From positions 62,001 to 126,000 of the forward strand of contig OZ244046.1 in NCBI GenBank assembly GCA_965215055.1: 64,000 nt of DNA, in the 5' to 3' direction. A model generated the notes under the pieces. It was not told where the DNA came from. It saw nothing but the letters and a program-made list of their open reading frames with translations, and ran no database searches. The stretch's first letter is position 1; every line of letters starts with the position of its first letter. This DNA is from G965215055 sp965215055 (GTDB lineage: Bacteria; Pseudomonadota; Gammaproteobacteria; UBA4575). The translations under genes were made by a program, and so were the position numbers. Shown piece by piece: positions 45,273-53,910 of this stretch.

Positions 45273-45650
45273 CTAGTTTTTACCGTTTTCAGCGGCCTCG
45301 ATGTCAACTCCAGCGTTGTTTGTGCTTGACGTGATATCGATAACCTCATCGCGGTCAAAAGTTATCGTTAATCGATAATACTGCCGCTCTCCATAGCCCG
45401 GAGTTAGCAAGTAAACGTAGTCCCATCGGTCTGGGTGAAAACTGTCGACTATCAAGGGGCTGCCAAGTATAAAACGAACCTGTTTTTTACTCGTGCCCAG
45501 TTTTATTTTTTCTATTGATGCAGGTTTCAGTACATTGCCTTGTTGTATGTCGATTTTATACACTGTAAGTAGTTTGCTTTGGCATCCGCACATGGGCAAC
45601 AGTACAGCATATAATATGCAAACCATTTTCTTGAAGTGGTTCATACTCAT
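45273..45650 (-). CDS. bamE: Outer membrane assembly lipoprotein BamE
   Basis: Lipoprotein of the BAM complex that inserts beta-barrel proteins in the outer membrane. The ATG at 45650 (MSMNHFKKMVCILYAVLLPM, then the lipobox Cys) is preferred to the TTG at 45662. The SmpA/OmlA fold is seen in SIEKIKLGTSKKQVRFILGSP and WDYVYLLTPG with RLTITFDRDEVID. About 125 aa. Downstream of nadK on the minus strand. In many relatives fur is divergent from bamE; here ratAB is convergent instead. Confidence 0.9.
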   Translation of the reverse strand: MSMNHFKKMVCILYAVLLPMCGCQSKLLTVYKIDIQQGNVLKPASIEKIKLGTSKKQVRFILGSPLIVDSFHPDRWDYVYLLTPGYGERQYYRLTITFDRDEVIDITSSTNNAGVDIEAAENGKN

Positions 45651-45745
45651 ACCGGTGAACAATCCGATTCAAGTTTGCTGATGACTGCAAGATTGCTGAT
45701 GTAAATCTGATCTAAGCATACGTCTACTCATTTAGTATGCAGTAT

Positions 45746-46657
45746 TCAGGAGTTTTTACTGTGAGGAGGCGTACTCCAGCGCAGTTTTTCACGTAAAACA
45801 TCAAAATAATCATATTCTTTGGGTTGCAGTAGCCTTAATGCAAACTTTCCTTTTTTAATTTTCAGCTTGTCCCCTGGCATAAAGTCCATGTTAATTTGCC
45901 CATCAATGGAGGCAAGTGCGGTATAACGGTTTTTTTCAGGTAGCAATACCTCCACTTGACTGTCTGCATTTACTACAATTGGGCGATTGCTTAAGGTATG
46001 TGGGCATATTGGTACAAGTACAATAGCATCTACAGCGGGGTGTAAGATTGGGCCTCCTCCAGACAGGGCATAAGCGGTTGAGCCCGTTGGGGTGGCGACA
46101 ATGTAACCATCAGAGCGCAGGGTATTAAGGTATTGCTCGTTCACACGGGTTTCTATTTCCATCATGCGCACCATTTGCATAACGTGTACAACAACATCGT
46201 TTATGGCAGTGGAAGTACTGACTTTCTTCCCATCTCTAATCAAATTGACCTCCAGCACGGAACGTCGTTCTTCTATGTAGTTACCGGCCAGAATCTGGTC
46301 CAGTTGCTTTTCAACTTCATGTGGGCTGATTTCGGCAAGGAATCCCAGGTGACCCAAATTAACCCCAAGCAAAGGAATATCTTTTTGTACTATGCTATGA
46401 GCGGCATGCAAAAGCGTGCCGTCACCCCCGACGACAATCACCAAGTTACTATTTGCAGCTATTTGGCTTATGTCGCTGTGTGGCACTGATGCCTTACCGA
46501 TCAAGTTTGTCGATACAGCATCTGTATAGATTTCCAGCGATTTTGCAGACAAATATTGATAAATCGAGAGAACCGTGCTGGCAATGTGCCTATCGTCTGG
46601 TTTGGAAATAATCCCGATTTTTGAAAACTGGCTCACGGCTGTGCTCACTGGCTTCAC
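45746..46657 (-). CDS. nadK: NAD kinase
   Basis: Phosphorylates NAD to NADP with ATP. The family motifs are VIVVGGDGTLLHAA (GGDGT), GVNLGHLGFLAEI and the NE/D-type motif INDVVVH followed by RSDGYIVATPTGSTAYALSGGGP. 303 aa (E. coli 292). Between NDVVVH and the dimer strand the segment reads VMQMVRMMEIE, where most relatives have an RG-containing loop; this is a mild oddity. It is divergent from hrcA, the conserved nadK-grpE neighbourhood. Confidence 0.95.
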   Translation of the reverse strand: MKPVSTAVSQFSKIGIISKPDDRHIASTVLSIYQYLSAKSLEIYTDAVSTNLIGKASVPHSDISQIAANSNLVIVVGGDGTLLHAAHSIVQKDIPLLGVNLGHLGFLAEISPHEVEKQLDQILAGNYIEERRSVLEVNLIRDGKKVSTSTAINDVVVHVMQMVRMMEIETRVNEQYLNTLRSDGYIVATPTGSTAYALSGGGPILHPAVDAIVLVPICPHTLSNRPIVVNADSQVEVLLPEKNRYTALASIDGQINMDFMPGDKLKIKKGKFALRLLQPKEYDYFDVLREKLRWSTPPHSKNS

Positions 46658-46760
46658 TGAAGGCTATCATGGATTTATAAAGCTGCACTAGCAGCATACC
46701 GCCTTGACGTGTAGTATTATAATTATATTTTTGGCATTCTCGCACGTGGAGGGTTAAGCC

Positions 46761-47840
46761 TTGCCGGAATGGCAAAACGCCATGGTTTCAATTGAAGATT
46801 CAAGTCATTCATTAAGCAAGCGGACTCAGCAACTTCTGAAGGTGCTGATAGATAGTTATATCTCCAGTGGTCAGCCATTGGGTTCACGCACTCTGGCCAA
46901 GCTGTCTGAGCTGAACATCAGTCCGGCTACTGTGCGCAACATCATGGCCGATCTGGAAGAATTGGGCCTTGTTGATTCCCCTCATACCTCTGCAGGCCGA
47001 GTGCCTACTGTCAAGGGCTATCGTCTGTTTGTTGATACCATGCTCAAAGTACAACCACCGACTACGGAAATAGTGTCACAAGTGAAGCAAAATCTAAGTT
47101 CTGCGCAAAACGTAAACAGTTTAGTAGAGAGTGCTTCCGAGTTGTTGTCTAATTTGACCAGTATGGCGGGGGTAGTAACCATACCTAAACATGAGCGGTC
47201 GGAATTTCGCCAAATTGAATTTCTTCCACTTTCCGACCATCGCGTTCTTGCCATCCTGGTAATGAATCAACAGGAAGTTCAAAATCGAATTTTACACACC
47301 GATCGGGAATATACCGTATCGGAATTGCAGCAGGCGGCGAATTATCTGAACGAATTATGTGCTGGTCAGGATCTGGTCACGGCCAGAAAGAAAATTCTGG
47401 ACGAACTGGACCACGTTCGTGAACACATGAATGATTTAATGCGCTCTGCGGTAGAAATGGGAGAAAAGATATTTACGGAATCCGATGGCAGCAAATCTGA
47501 CTATGTAGTAGTCGGTCAAACTAATTTGATGGAATATGATGAACTATCAAACCTTGAGAAATTAAGAAGCCTGTTTGACGCTTTTGGTCAAAAACGAGAA
47601 TTTTTACGCTTATTGGACCGATGTATTTGTGCTCAGGGGATACAAATTTTTATTGGTCAGGAATCCGGTTACGAGATACTGGACGACTGCAGTGTTATTA
47701 CTTCATCCTATACAGTAGATGATGAAGTTATGGGCGTACTTGCAGTAGTGGGGCCCACGCGGATGTCTTATGATCGGGTAATTCCTATCGTCGATGTAAC
47801 AGCCAAGCTTATGGGTGAGGCCTTGCATAATCAAAATTAG
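46761..47840 (+). CDS. hrcA: Heat-inducible transcription repressor HrcA
   Basis: Repressor that binds CIRCE operators of chaperone genes and is kept active by GroEL. TTG start at 46761, supported by GGAGGG 7 bases ahead. The winged-helix domain is seen in LIDSYISSGQPLGSRTLAK and SPATVRNIMADLEELGLVDSP; the GAF-like dimer/inducible region follows, with the conserved LMGEALHNQN end. 359 aa is normal. It heads hrcA-grpE-dnaK-dnaJ. By eye no CIRCE repeat (TTAGCACTC-N9-GAGTGCTAA) occurs upstream of hrcA, grpE, dnaK or dnaJ, so its targets (usually groESL) are likely elsewhere. Confidence 0.95.
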   Translation: MPEWQNAMVSIEDSSHSLSKRTQQLLKVLIDSYISSGQPLGSRTLAKLSELNISPATVRNIMADLEELGLVDSPHTSAGRVPTVKGYRLFVDTMLKVQPPTTEIVSQVKQNLSSAQNVNSLVESASELLSNLTSMAGVVTIPKHERSEFRQIEFLPLSDHRVLAILVMNQQEVQNRILHTDREYTVSELQQAANYLNELCAGQDLVTARKKILDELDHVREHMNDLMRSAVEMGEKIFTESDGSKSDYVVVGQTNLMEYDELSNLEKLRSLFDAFGQKREFLRLLDRCICAQGIQIFIGQESGYEILDDCSVITSSYTVDDEVMGVLAVVGPTRMSYDRVIPIVDVTAKLMGEALHNQN

Positions 47841-47893
47841 TCCATATATATCTTCTGACTTCGGCGAATGCGTTGTTGAAAATACAGAAAATT

Positions 47894-48490
47894 ATGGACC
47901 CATCTACAAAAACCATGACTGAATCAACCGAGAATATGGGAGACACGAATCCATCCATGGAAAAGTCTGCTGTAGACGATGGACCTGGCCACGATGCGAA
48001 GCGACGAGTTGATAACGGAGCCCTGGCTCAGGAGCTTGAGGATGCGCAGCAAAAGGCGACTGAGTATCACGACAGGATATTGCGCATGCAAGCTGAGATA
48101 GAAAATCTGCGTAAACGTGCCCAGCGTGACCTATCCAATGCGCACAAATATGCAATTGAAAAGCTTGCTGGCGAATTGCTACAAGTTAAAGACAGCTTGG
48201 AACTGGGGTTAGGGGCAGGCGATGCGGATGCCGCGAAATTACAGGAAGGTACGGAACTGACACTTAAAATACTGACCACCATACTACAGAAATACGCTAT
48301 TGAAGAAATCAACCCAGGTGGTGAGACGTTCGACCCCAATCTTCACCAGGCGATGACGACGCAGGAAAGCACCGAGCATGAGCCCAACACTGTAATCAGT
48401 GTTATGCAAAAGGGCTATACCCTGCATGATCGGCTATTGAGGCCTGCGATGGTGATTGTTGCCAAGGCCCCAGAGAAAGCTGCTGAATAA
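47894..48490 (+). CDS. grpE: Nucleotide exchange factor GrpE
   Basis: Co-chaperone that releases ADP from DnaK. A disordered N-terminus rich in Thr/Glu leads to a long coiled-coil helix (about 45-95, with RMQAEIENLRKRAQRD). The C-terminal beta-wing domain has NPGGETFDPNLHQAM and VMQKGYTLHDRLLRPAMV. The ATG at 47894 gives 198 aa; an upstream in-frame TTG pair at 47873 is less likely. Ribosome binding site is weak in both cases. It lies between hrcA and dnaK. Confidence 0.95.
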   Translation: MDPSTKTMTESTENMGDTNPSMEKSAVDDGPGHDAKRRVDNGALAQELEDAQQKATEYHDRILRMQAEIENLRKRAQRDLSNAHKYAIEKLAGELLQVKDSLELGLGAGDADAAKLQEGTELTLKILTTILQKYAIEEINPGGETFDPNLHQAMTTQESTEHEPNTVISVMQKGYTLHDRLLRPAMVIVAKAPEKAAE

Positions 48491-48504
48491 TCAATATAAA
48501 AAGC

Positions 48505-48540
48505 CGCGGCTTTACGGATAAAACTCCCAGTTTTTTATTT
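48505..48540 (+). terminator. Hairpins after grpE
   Basis: The palindrome AAAGCCGCGGCTTT is followed by AAAACT-ccc-AGTTTT and TTATTT. This pair of short stems with a T-rich end probably weakens read-through from hrcA-grpE into dnaK, which has its own promoters just downstream. Confidence 0.45.
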
Positions 48541-48547
48541 ATGGTGC

Positions 48548-48593
48548 CTTGAATTACGAAGAATTGACCTGATATTTATACAACAACTTTAAT
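48548..48593 (+). promoter_or_regulatory. Probable dual promoter of dnaK (sigma-32-like and sigma-70-like)
   Basis: CTTGAA (48548-48553), 14-base spacer, CCTGATAT (48568-48575) resembles the heat-shock consensus. Overlapping it, TTGACC (48564-48569), 18-base spacer, TTTAAT (48588-48593) fits sigma-70. Both point toward dnaK, whose ATG is at 48620 behind GGAG. Confidence 0.55.
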
Positions 48594-48619
48594 GCATGAA
48601 AATTTCTTGGAGATAAGCG

Positions 48620-50539
48620 ATGGGTAAGATAATTGGTATTGATTTAGGCACCACCAACTCTTGTGTAGCGATTATGGAGGGGTCTACGCCCAAAGTTATC
48701 GAAAACAGCGAAGGCGATCGCACCACGCCTTCCGTTATTGCGTTTTCGGAAGACGACGAAGTGCTTGTTGGCCAGGCTGCCAAACGTCAATCCGTAACCA
48801 ATCCCAATAATACCCTTTATGCGATCAAACGTTTGATTGGTCGACGCTATGAAGAAAAAGCCGTGCAAAAAGACATCAAACTCGTGCCTTACAGCATTAT
48901 CAAGGCCGATAACGGTGATGCATGGGTGGAAGCGCACGGTAAGAAAATGGCGCCGCCCGAAATTTCAGCGCGCGTACTGATGAAAATGAAAAAAACTGCT
49001 GAAGAATACCTCGGCGAGGACATAACTGAAGCAGTTATTACTGTGCCGGCATACTTTAACGACTCGCAGCGACAAGCGACCAAAGACGCCGGCAAAATTG
49101 CCGGACTGGACGTAAAGCGGATTATAAACGAACCCACTGCGGCAGCGCTTGCCTATGGAATGGACAAAAAGCGGGGCGATTGCAAAATTGCCGTATACGA
49201 CCTGGGCGGAGGCACCTTTGATATCTCTATCATTGAAATTGCCGAAGTAGACGGCGAGCACCAGTTTGAAGTGTTATCCACGAATGGGGATACATTCTTG
49301 GGCGGTGAAGACTTCGACATGCGTTTAATTGACTATCTTGCGGACGAGTTTAAGAAAGACCAGGGATTTGATCTGCACAATGATCCATTGGCCCTGCAAA
49401 GGCTCAAAGAAGCTGCGGAAAAAGCCAAAATTGAACTATCTTCAAGTCAGCAGACCGAAGTAAATCTTCCGTATATTACAGCTGATCAGTCAGGCCCAAA
49501 GCATCTCAACATAAAACTCACGCGTGCCAAACTGGAATCGCTGGTAGACGAACTGATACAACGCACAGTCACACCATGCAAACAGGCCCTACAAGATGCA
49601 GGGGTTTCTGCATCGGCCATCAATGACGTCATCCTGGTAGGTGGACAGACGCGCATGCCCAAAGTACAGCAAGTTGTACAGGGATTTTTTGGCAAGGAGC
49701 CGCGTAAAGACGTGAATCCGGACGAAGCCGTTGCCATCGGTGCTGCAATTCAAGCTGGAGTGTTGGGTGGTGACGTTAAAGACGTACTACTGCTTGACGT
49801 CACCCCGCTATCACTGGGTATCGAGACCCTGGGAGGCGTGATGACCAAGCTGATTGAGAAAAACACCACCATCCCAACCAATGCACAACAGGTATTTTCC
49901 ACTGCAGAAAACAATCAAACTGCGGTTACCGTACACGTGCTACAAGGCGAGCGTGAACAATCCTCTGCCAACAAGTCACTGGGCCGGTTTGACTTAAGCG
50001 ACATACCTCCTGCACCGCGCGGAGTGCCGCAGATTGAAGTAACGTTTGACATTGACGCCAACGGCATACTGAACGTTTCCGCAAAAGACAAGGCGACTGG
50101 TAAGGAACAATCGATAGTTATCAAGGCATCTAGTGGTTTGTCTGAAGACGAAATCGAAAAGATGGTCAAGGATGCTGAAGCACATGCCGAAGAAGACAAA
50201 AAATTTGGGGAACTTGTTGCTACACGAAACCAGGCTGATCAAATGATTCATGCCACTGAGAAATCACTTGAGGAACTGGGTGATAAAGTCGATCAGGAAG
50301 AACGCCTGCAAATTGAAAATGCGATCAAGGACCTCAAGGCCGTACTGGACAAAGACGACAAAGACGTAATTGAAACCAAGATACAAGCGCTTGCTCAAGT
50401 TTCTGGAAAACTTGCCGAGCGCATGTATGCACAAACTGATGCGGACACTGCCGGCGCGGAGCATAAAGAGAAAGATGCAACTACGAATGACGACGTCGTG
50501 GATGCCGAATTTGAGGAAGTCGACGACAACAAGTCGTGA
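48620..50539 (+). CDS. dnaK: Molecular chaperone DnaK (Hsp70)
   Basis: ATP-driven chaperone. The nucleotide-binding domain has GIDLGTTNSCVA at the N-terminus, AVYDLGGGTFDISI and ILVGGQTRMPKVQQ. The linker VLLLDVTPLSLGIET leads to the substrate domain, followed by the helical lid and the conserved acidic end VVDAEFEEVDD. 639 aa (E. coli 638). Works with GrpE and DnaJ encoded on either side. A strong intrinsic terminator follows at 50634. Confidence 0.99.
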   Translation: MGKIIGIDLGTTNSCVAIMEGSTPKVIENSEGDRTTPSVIAFSEDDEVLVGQAAKRQSVTNPNNTLYAIKRLIGRRYEEKAVQKDIKLVPYSIIKADNGDAWVEAHGKKMAPPEISARVLMKMKKTAEEYLGEDITEAVITVPAYFNDSQRQATKDAGKIAGLDVKRIINEPTAAALAYGMDKKRGDCKIAVYDLGGGTFDISIIEIAEVDGEHQFEVLSTNGDTFLGGEDFDMRLIDYLADEFKKDQGFDLHNDPLALQRLKEAAEKAKIELSSSQQTEVNLPYITADQSGPKHLNIKLTRAKLESLVDELIQRTVTPCKQALQDAGVSASAINDVILVGGQTRMPKVQQVVQGFFGKEPRKDVNPDEAVAIGAAIQAGVLGGDVKDVLLLDVTPLSLGIETLGGVMTKLIEKNTTIPTNAQQVFSTAENNQTAVTVHVLQGEREQSSANKSLGRFDLSDIPPAPRGVPQIEVTFDIDANGILNVSAKDKATGKEQSIVIKASSGLSEDEIEKMVKDAEAHAEEDKKFGELVATRNQADQMIHATEKSLEELGDKVDQEERLQIENAIKDLKAVLDKDDKDVIETKIQALAQVSGKLAERMYAQTDADTAGAEHKEKDATTNDDVVDAEFEEVDDNKS

Positions 50540-50633
50540 ATACGTACGTGGTGAGCATTGAGCAACTTACAAATTCAGTTGACACTTGCAGCTTTTGTAC
50601 CGCCTTAACGACAAAAAGTGAGACTGAATAGAA

Positions 50634-50664
50634 TCAGGGTCTTGTAAGTGACCCTGGATTTTTT
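50634..50664 (+). terminator. Intrinsic terminator between dnaK and dnaJ
   Basis: CAGGGTC-ttgtaagt-GACCCTG, a 7-bp GC-rich stem, followed by GATTTTTT. It should stop much of the dnaK transcript before dnaJ, giving more DnaK than DnaJ. dnaJ begins only 15 bases later. Confidence 0.85.
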
Positions 50665-50678
50665 CTCTATATAGCGAG

Positions 50679-51803
50679 ATGGAAAAAAGAGACTACTACG
50701 AAGTCTTGGGTGTTACTCGCTCAGTGAGCAACAGCGATTTGAAAAGATCTTACCGTCGTTTAGCGATGAAATACCATCCAGACCGCAATCCTGGAGACCA
50801 GGCAGCCGAGAAAAAATTCAAAGAGGCCAAAGAAGCCTATGAAATTTTAGGAGACGTACAAAAACGGCAAGCCTATGACCAGTTCGGCCATGCTGGCGTA
50901 CAGGGAGGTACGGCAGGTAGCACGGCTGATTTCAGTGACATCTTTGGTGATATCTTCGGTGACATCTTCGGTAGTAGTCGACATTCATCACAGCGTGTTT
51001 ATCGCGGCGCGGACCTTCAATACGATTTGGAAATCAGTCTTGAAGAAGCTGTTTTTGGCACACAGTCCACCATTGAAGTTCCGCGGCAAACGGTTTGTAA
51101 AAAGTGTGATGGTTCCGGTGCCGCACCGGGCACCAGCGTGGCGACGTGTGGTAGTTGCGGCGGCAGTGGACAAGTGCGTATGCAGCAGGGTTTCTTCGCC
51201 ATTCAACAGACCTGTCCTCGCTGCCGGGGCAAAGGAGAAACGATTCGTGTTCCATGTGATTATTGCAGGGGAAGTGGGCTTGTACGCGAAGATAAAAAAT
51301 TGTCCGTCAAAATTCCGGCTGGAGTAGACAGCGGGGACCGCATCCGTTTGGCAGGCGAAGGTGAGGCTGGTCCCAACAATGGTCCTGTGGGAGACTTTTA
51401 CGTACAGATATCCACTCGTGCGCATGAACTGTTTACTCGCGAGGCAAATAACCTGCATTGCGAAGTGCCTATCGAATTTAGTGTGGCTGCACTTGGCGGC
51501 GAAATGGAAGTACCGACGTTGAACGGCAAGATAAAATTGAAAATTCCTGCCGGAACACAAACGGGCAAACTATTTCGGTTACGCGGCAAGGGCGTAAAAC
51601 CAGTGCGGGGCGGGGTGGTTGGTGACATGTTATGCACCGTGGTCGTGGAGACCCCGGTTAATCTAACCAGGCAACAGAAAGAGCTACTGCAGAAATTTGC
51701 CGAAGACATTCAAGAAGGAGGTAATCACCATAGTCCGAGATCACATTCGTGGACAGGTGATGTAAAAAGCTTCTTCGATAATCTAAAATTCTGGTCGAAA
51801 TGA
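50679..51803 (+). CDS. dnaJ: Chaperone protein DnaJ
   Basis: Hsp40 partner that delivers clients to DnaK and stimulates its ATPase. J domain at 1-70 with the HPD motif (KYHPDRNPGD), then a Gly/Phe/Ser-rich stretch with repeated SDIFGDIFGDIFGSSRH. The zinc domain has four CxxCxGxG repeats (CKKCDGSG, CGSCGGSG, CPRCRGKG, CDYCRGSG), followed by the C-terminal substrate domains. 374 aa. Its stop overlaps the dapB start (ATGA), so dapB depends on dnaJ transcription. Confidence 0.98.
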   Translation: MEKRDYYEVLGVTRSVSNSDLKRSYRRLAMKYHPDRNPGDQAAEKKFKEAKEAYEILGDVQKRQAYDQFGHAGVQGGTAGSTADFSDIFGDIFGDIFGSSRHSSQRVYRGADLQYDLEISLEEAVFGTQSTIEVPRQTVCKKCDGSGAAPGTSVATCGSCGGSGQVRMQQGFFAIQQTCPRCRGKGETIRVPCDYCRGSGLVREDKKLSVKIPAGVDSGDRIRLAGEGEAGPNNGPVGDFYVQISTRAHELFTREANNLHCEVPIEFSVAALGGEMEVPTLNGKIKLKIPAGTQTGKLFRLRGKGVKPVRGGVVGDMLCTVVVETPVNLTRQQKELLQKFAEDIQEGGNHHSPRSHSWTGDVKSFFDNLKFWSK

Positions 51804-52603
51804 CCATAAAAATAGCAATCAACGGTGCCAGTGGCCGTATGGGTAAGGCACTCACTCGTGCGGGTTCGGAAGATAAAAACGTACAACTCGGTGCGGCTTT
51901 TGATATCGCGTCTTCCAGTTCCATAGGGTGCGATGTCGGCGTGGTCGCAGGCATAAGTGATACAGGAATTGTGATAGCGGGCGAGTTGGCGAGCCACCAC
52001 GCGGATTTTGAAGTCCTGATAGACTTCTCTGTTCCCGAATGCACCATGCAGTCACTGAAAGTATGCCGCGCTTATGGAAAGGCCATGGTGATTGGCACCA
52101 CTGGACTTGATGATAATCAAAAACAAGAATTACGAGAGGCTGGCAAAGAAATTGCTATTGTATTTTCGCCTAACATGAGTGTAGGTGTGAATCTTTGCTT
52201 AGGGCTTTTGCAAACTGCTGCAAAAATGCTGGGCGATGACTACGACGTGGAAATTATCGAAGCTCATCATCGTCATAAAATTGATGCGCCATCAGGCACC
52301 GCATTACGCATGGGTGAAGTAATCGCCAACAGTTTAGGCAGAAATATAAATGAAAGTGCCATCTATGGCAGACAAGGGCATACTGGGGAGCGTGATAGGA
52401 AAGCCATTGGATTTGAAACCATACGCGCGGGCGACATTGTTGGCGAGCATACCGTGATGTTTTGCGGCATGGGCGAACGTATAGAAATCGCTCATAAAGC
52501 TACCAGCCGTATGACCTTTGCAAGGGGTGCAATACGTGCTGCGATTTGGGTAGCGGCACAGGAAAGGGGGCTTTACGACATGCAGGACGTATTAGCAGCC
52601 TGA
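51800..52603 (+). CDS. dapB: 4-hydroxy-tetrahydrodipicolinate reductase
   Basis: Second committed step to lysine and diaminopimelate, using NAD(P)H. The N-terminal coenzyme motif is INGASGRMGKAL. The catalytic motif EAHHRHKIDAPSGTA carries the active-site His pair and Lys. 267 aa (E. coli 273). The start codon overlaps the dnaJ stop. A 144-base gap with a strong hairpin precedes carA. Confidence 0.97.
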   Translation: MTIKIAINGASGRMGKALTRAGSEDKNVQLGAAFDIASSSSIGCDVGVVAGISDTGIVIAGELASHHADFEVLIDFSVPECTMQSLKVCRAYGKAMVIGTTGLDDNQKQELREAGKEIAIVFSPNMSVGVNLCLGLLQTAAKMLGDDYDVEIIEAHHRHKIDAPSGTALRMGEVIANSLGRNINESAIYGRQGHTGERDRKAIGFETIRAGDIVGEHTVMFCGMGERIEIAHKATSRMTFARGAIRAAIWVAAQERGLYDMQDVLAA

Positions 52604-52712
52604 GGAGACGTATAATTTTATCCAAAGCCCGAGTACTCTTGTTTTCCGGTTTTGTAGGCACCTCAGGTTGCCTGCAACTTTTCTGGCTCAGCAAGAGCCT
52701 ACATATTTTGAC

Positions 52713-52743
52713 ACGGGGCGGCTTACACGTACGCCCCGTTTTT
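52713..52743 (+). terminator. Strong hairpin-T terminator or attenuator ahead of carA
   Basis: ACGGGGCG-gcttacacgta-CGCCCCGT, an 8-bp GC-rich stem, followed by TTTT. It ends about 22 bases before the carA start. It may simply end the dapB transcript, or act as a pyrimidine- or arginine-responsive attenuator for carAB. A smaller stem, GGCTC-AGCAA-GAGCC (52685-52699), lies upstream. Confidence 0.75.
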
Positions 52744-52765
52744 ACGTGTGATCGGAGAAAATCGA

Positions 52766-53908
52766 TTGAGTGACCGACCCGCCTTACTGGCTTTGGAAGA
52801 TGGGAGTCTTTTTTGGGGGAGAGCCATTGGTGTGACGGGCACCGCGGTGGGTGAAGTCGTCTTCAACACGTCAATGACGGGCTATCAGGAAATTCTTACA
52901 GACCCGTCTTATGCCAAGCAAATTATCACCTTCACCTATCCACACGTTGGTAACGTAGGCACAAATACGCAGGATGAAGAATCTGCACGCGTCTATGCAA
53001 GTGGGCTGGTCATTCGTGACCTACCTGGGCAGCCCAGCAACTGGCGTTCCCAGCATGGAATATCTGACTACCTGGTGCATCGGAACGTCGTTGCCATTGC
53101 CGATATTGACACGCGGCGTCTGACTCGCATACTGCGGCAAAAAGGTGCGCAAAATGGCGCCATTGTCGCGGGTGAAATAGAAGAGCGCGTGGCTATTGAT
53201 ACCGCAAAAGGCTTTCCTGGCTTAAAAGGTGCAGACTTGGCCAAAGAAGTTACGACCAACAAGGCATACTACTGGGACGAAGGCAGTTGGTCACTTGAAA
53301 ATGGCTATCAAAGTAAACGCGGGACAGAACGATTTTCAGTACTGGTCTATGATTTTGGGGTCAAGCGCAACATCTTGAGAATACTGCATGATTCTGGGTG
53401 CAAGATCGAAGTAATTCCTGCTACCACACCAGCAAAAGAAGCGCTTGACAAGCGGCCTGACGGCATTTTTCTTTCCAATGGTCCAGGTGATCCTGCCGCG
53501 TGTAACTATGCCATTCAAGCGGTCAGGGAAATTATAGATCATGGTGTACCGACGTTTGGAATTTGCCTGGGCCATCAACTGTTGGGATTGGCCTGCGGTG
53601 CCAGCACCATCAAAATGAAATTTGGTCATCATGGGGCAAATCATCCGGTACAAGACCTGGCCAGCGGCGCGGTGATAATAAGCAGTCAGAATCACGGCTT
53701 TGCAGTTGACGAAAGCTCACTTCCTGACAGTCTGCAAGCCACGCATCGCTCCCTGTTTGATCATTCTTTGCAAGGTATTCGGCATACACAAAGACCCGCA
53801 TACGGTTTTCAGGGACATCCTGAAGCCAGTCCTGGCCCTCGGGACGCAATGCCCTTGTTTCAACCATTTATCGACATGATGGAAGACTACCGCGCCTTGC
53901 AGAACTAG
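52766..53908 (+). CDS. carA: Carbamoyl-phosphate synthase small (glutaminase) subunit
   Basis: Releases ammonia from glutamine and channels it to CarB for carbamoyl phosphate, used in arginine and pyrimidine synthesis. TTG at 52766 is preferred to GTG at 52748: GGAGA lies 7 bases ahead and the product starts MSDRPALLALEDG with 380 aa (E. coli 382). The class I glutaminase nucleophile is C267 in FGICLGHQLLGLA. The catalytic His-Glu pair is in FQGHPEASPGP. carB follows after two bases. Confidence 0.96.
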   Translation: MSDRPALLALEDGSLFWGRAIGVTGTAVGEVVFNTSMTGYQEILTDPSYAKQIITFTYPHVGNVGTNTQDEESARVYASGLVIRDLPGQPSNWRSQHGISDYLVHRNVVAIADIDTRRLTRILRQKGAQNGAIVAGEIEERVAIDTAKGFPGLKGADLAKEVTTNKAYYWDEGSWSLENGYQSKRGTERFSVLVYDFGVKRNILRILHDSGCKIEVIPATTPAKEALDKRPDGIFLSNGPGDPAACNYAIQAVREIIDHGVPTFGICLGHQLLGLACGASTIKMKFGHHGANHPVQDLASGAVIISSQNHGFAVDESSLPDSLQATHRSLFDHSLQGIRHTQRPAYGFQGHPEASPGPRDAMPLFQPFIDMMEDYRALQN

Positions 53909-53910
53909 CC

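Noticed and set aside
46704..46729. TTGACG plus TATAAT upstream of hrcA as a promoter
   Set aside because: The two boxes are only 8 bases apart, and later AT-rich alternatives (TTATAT, TATATT) are 13-14 bases away, too short for a normal sigma-70 promoter.
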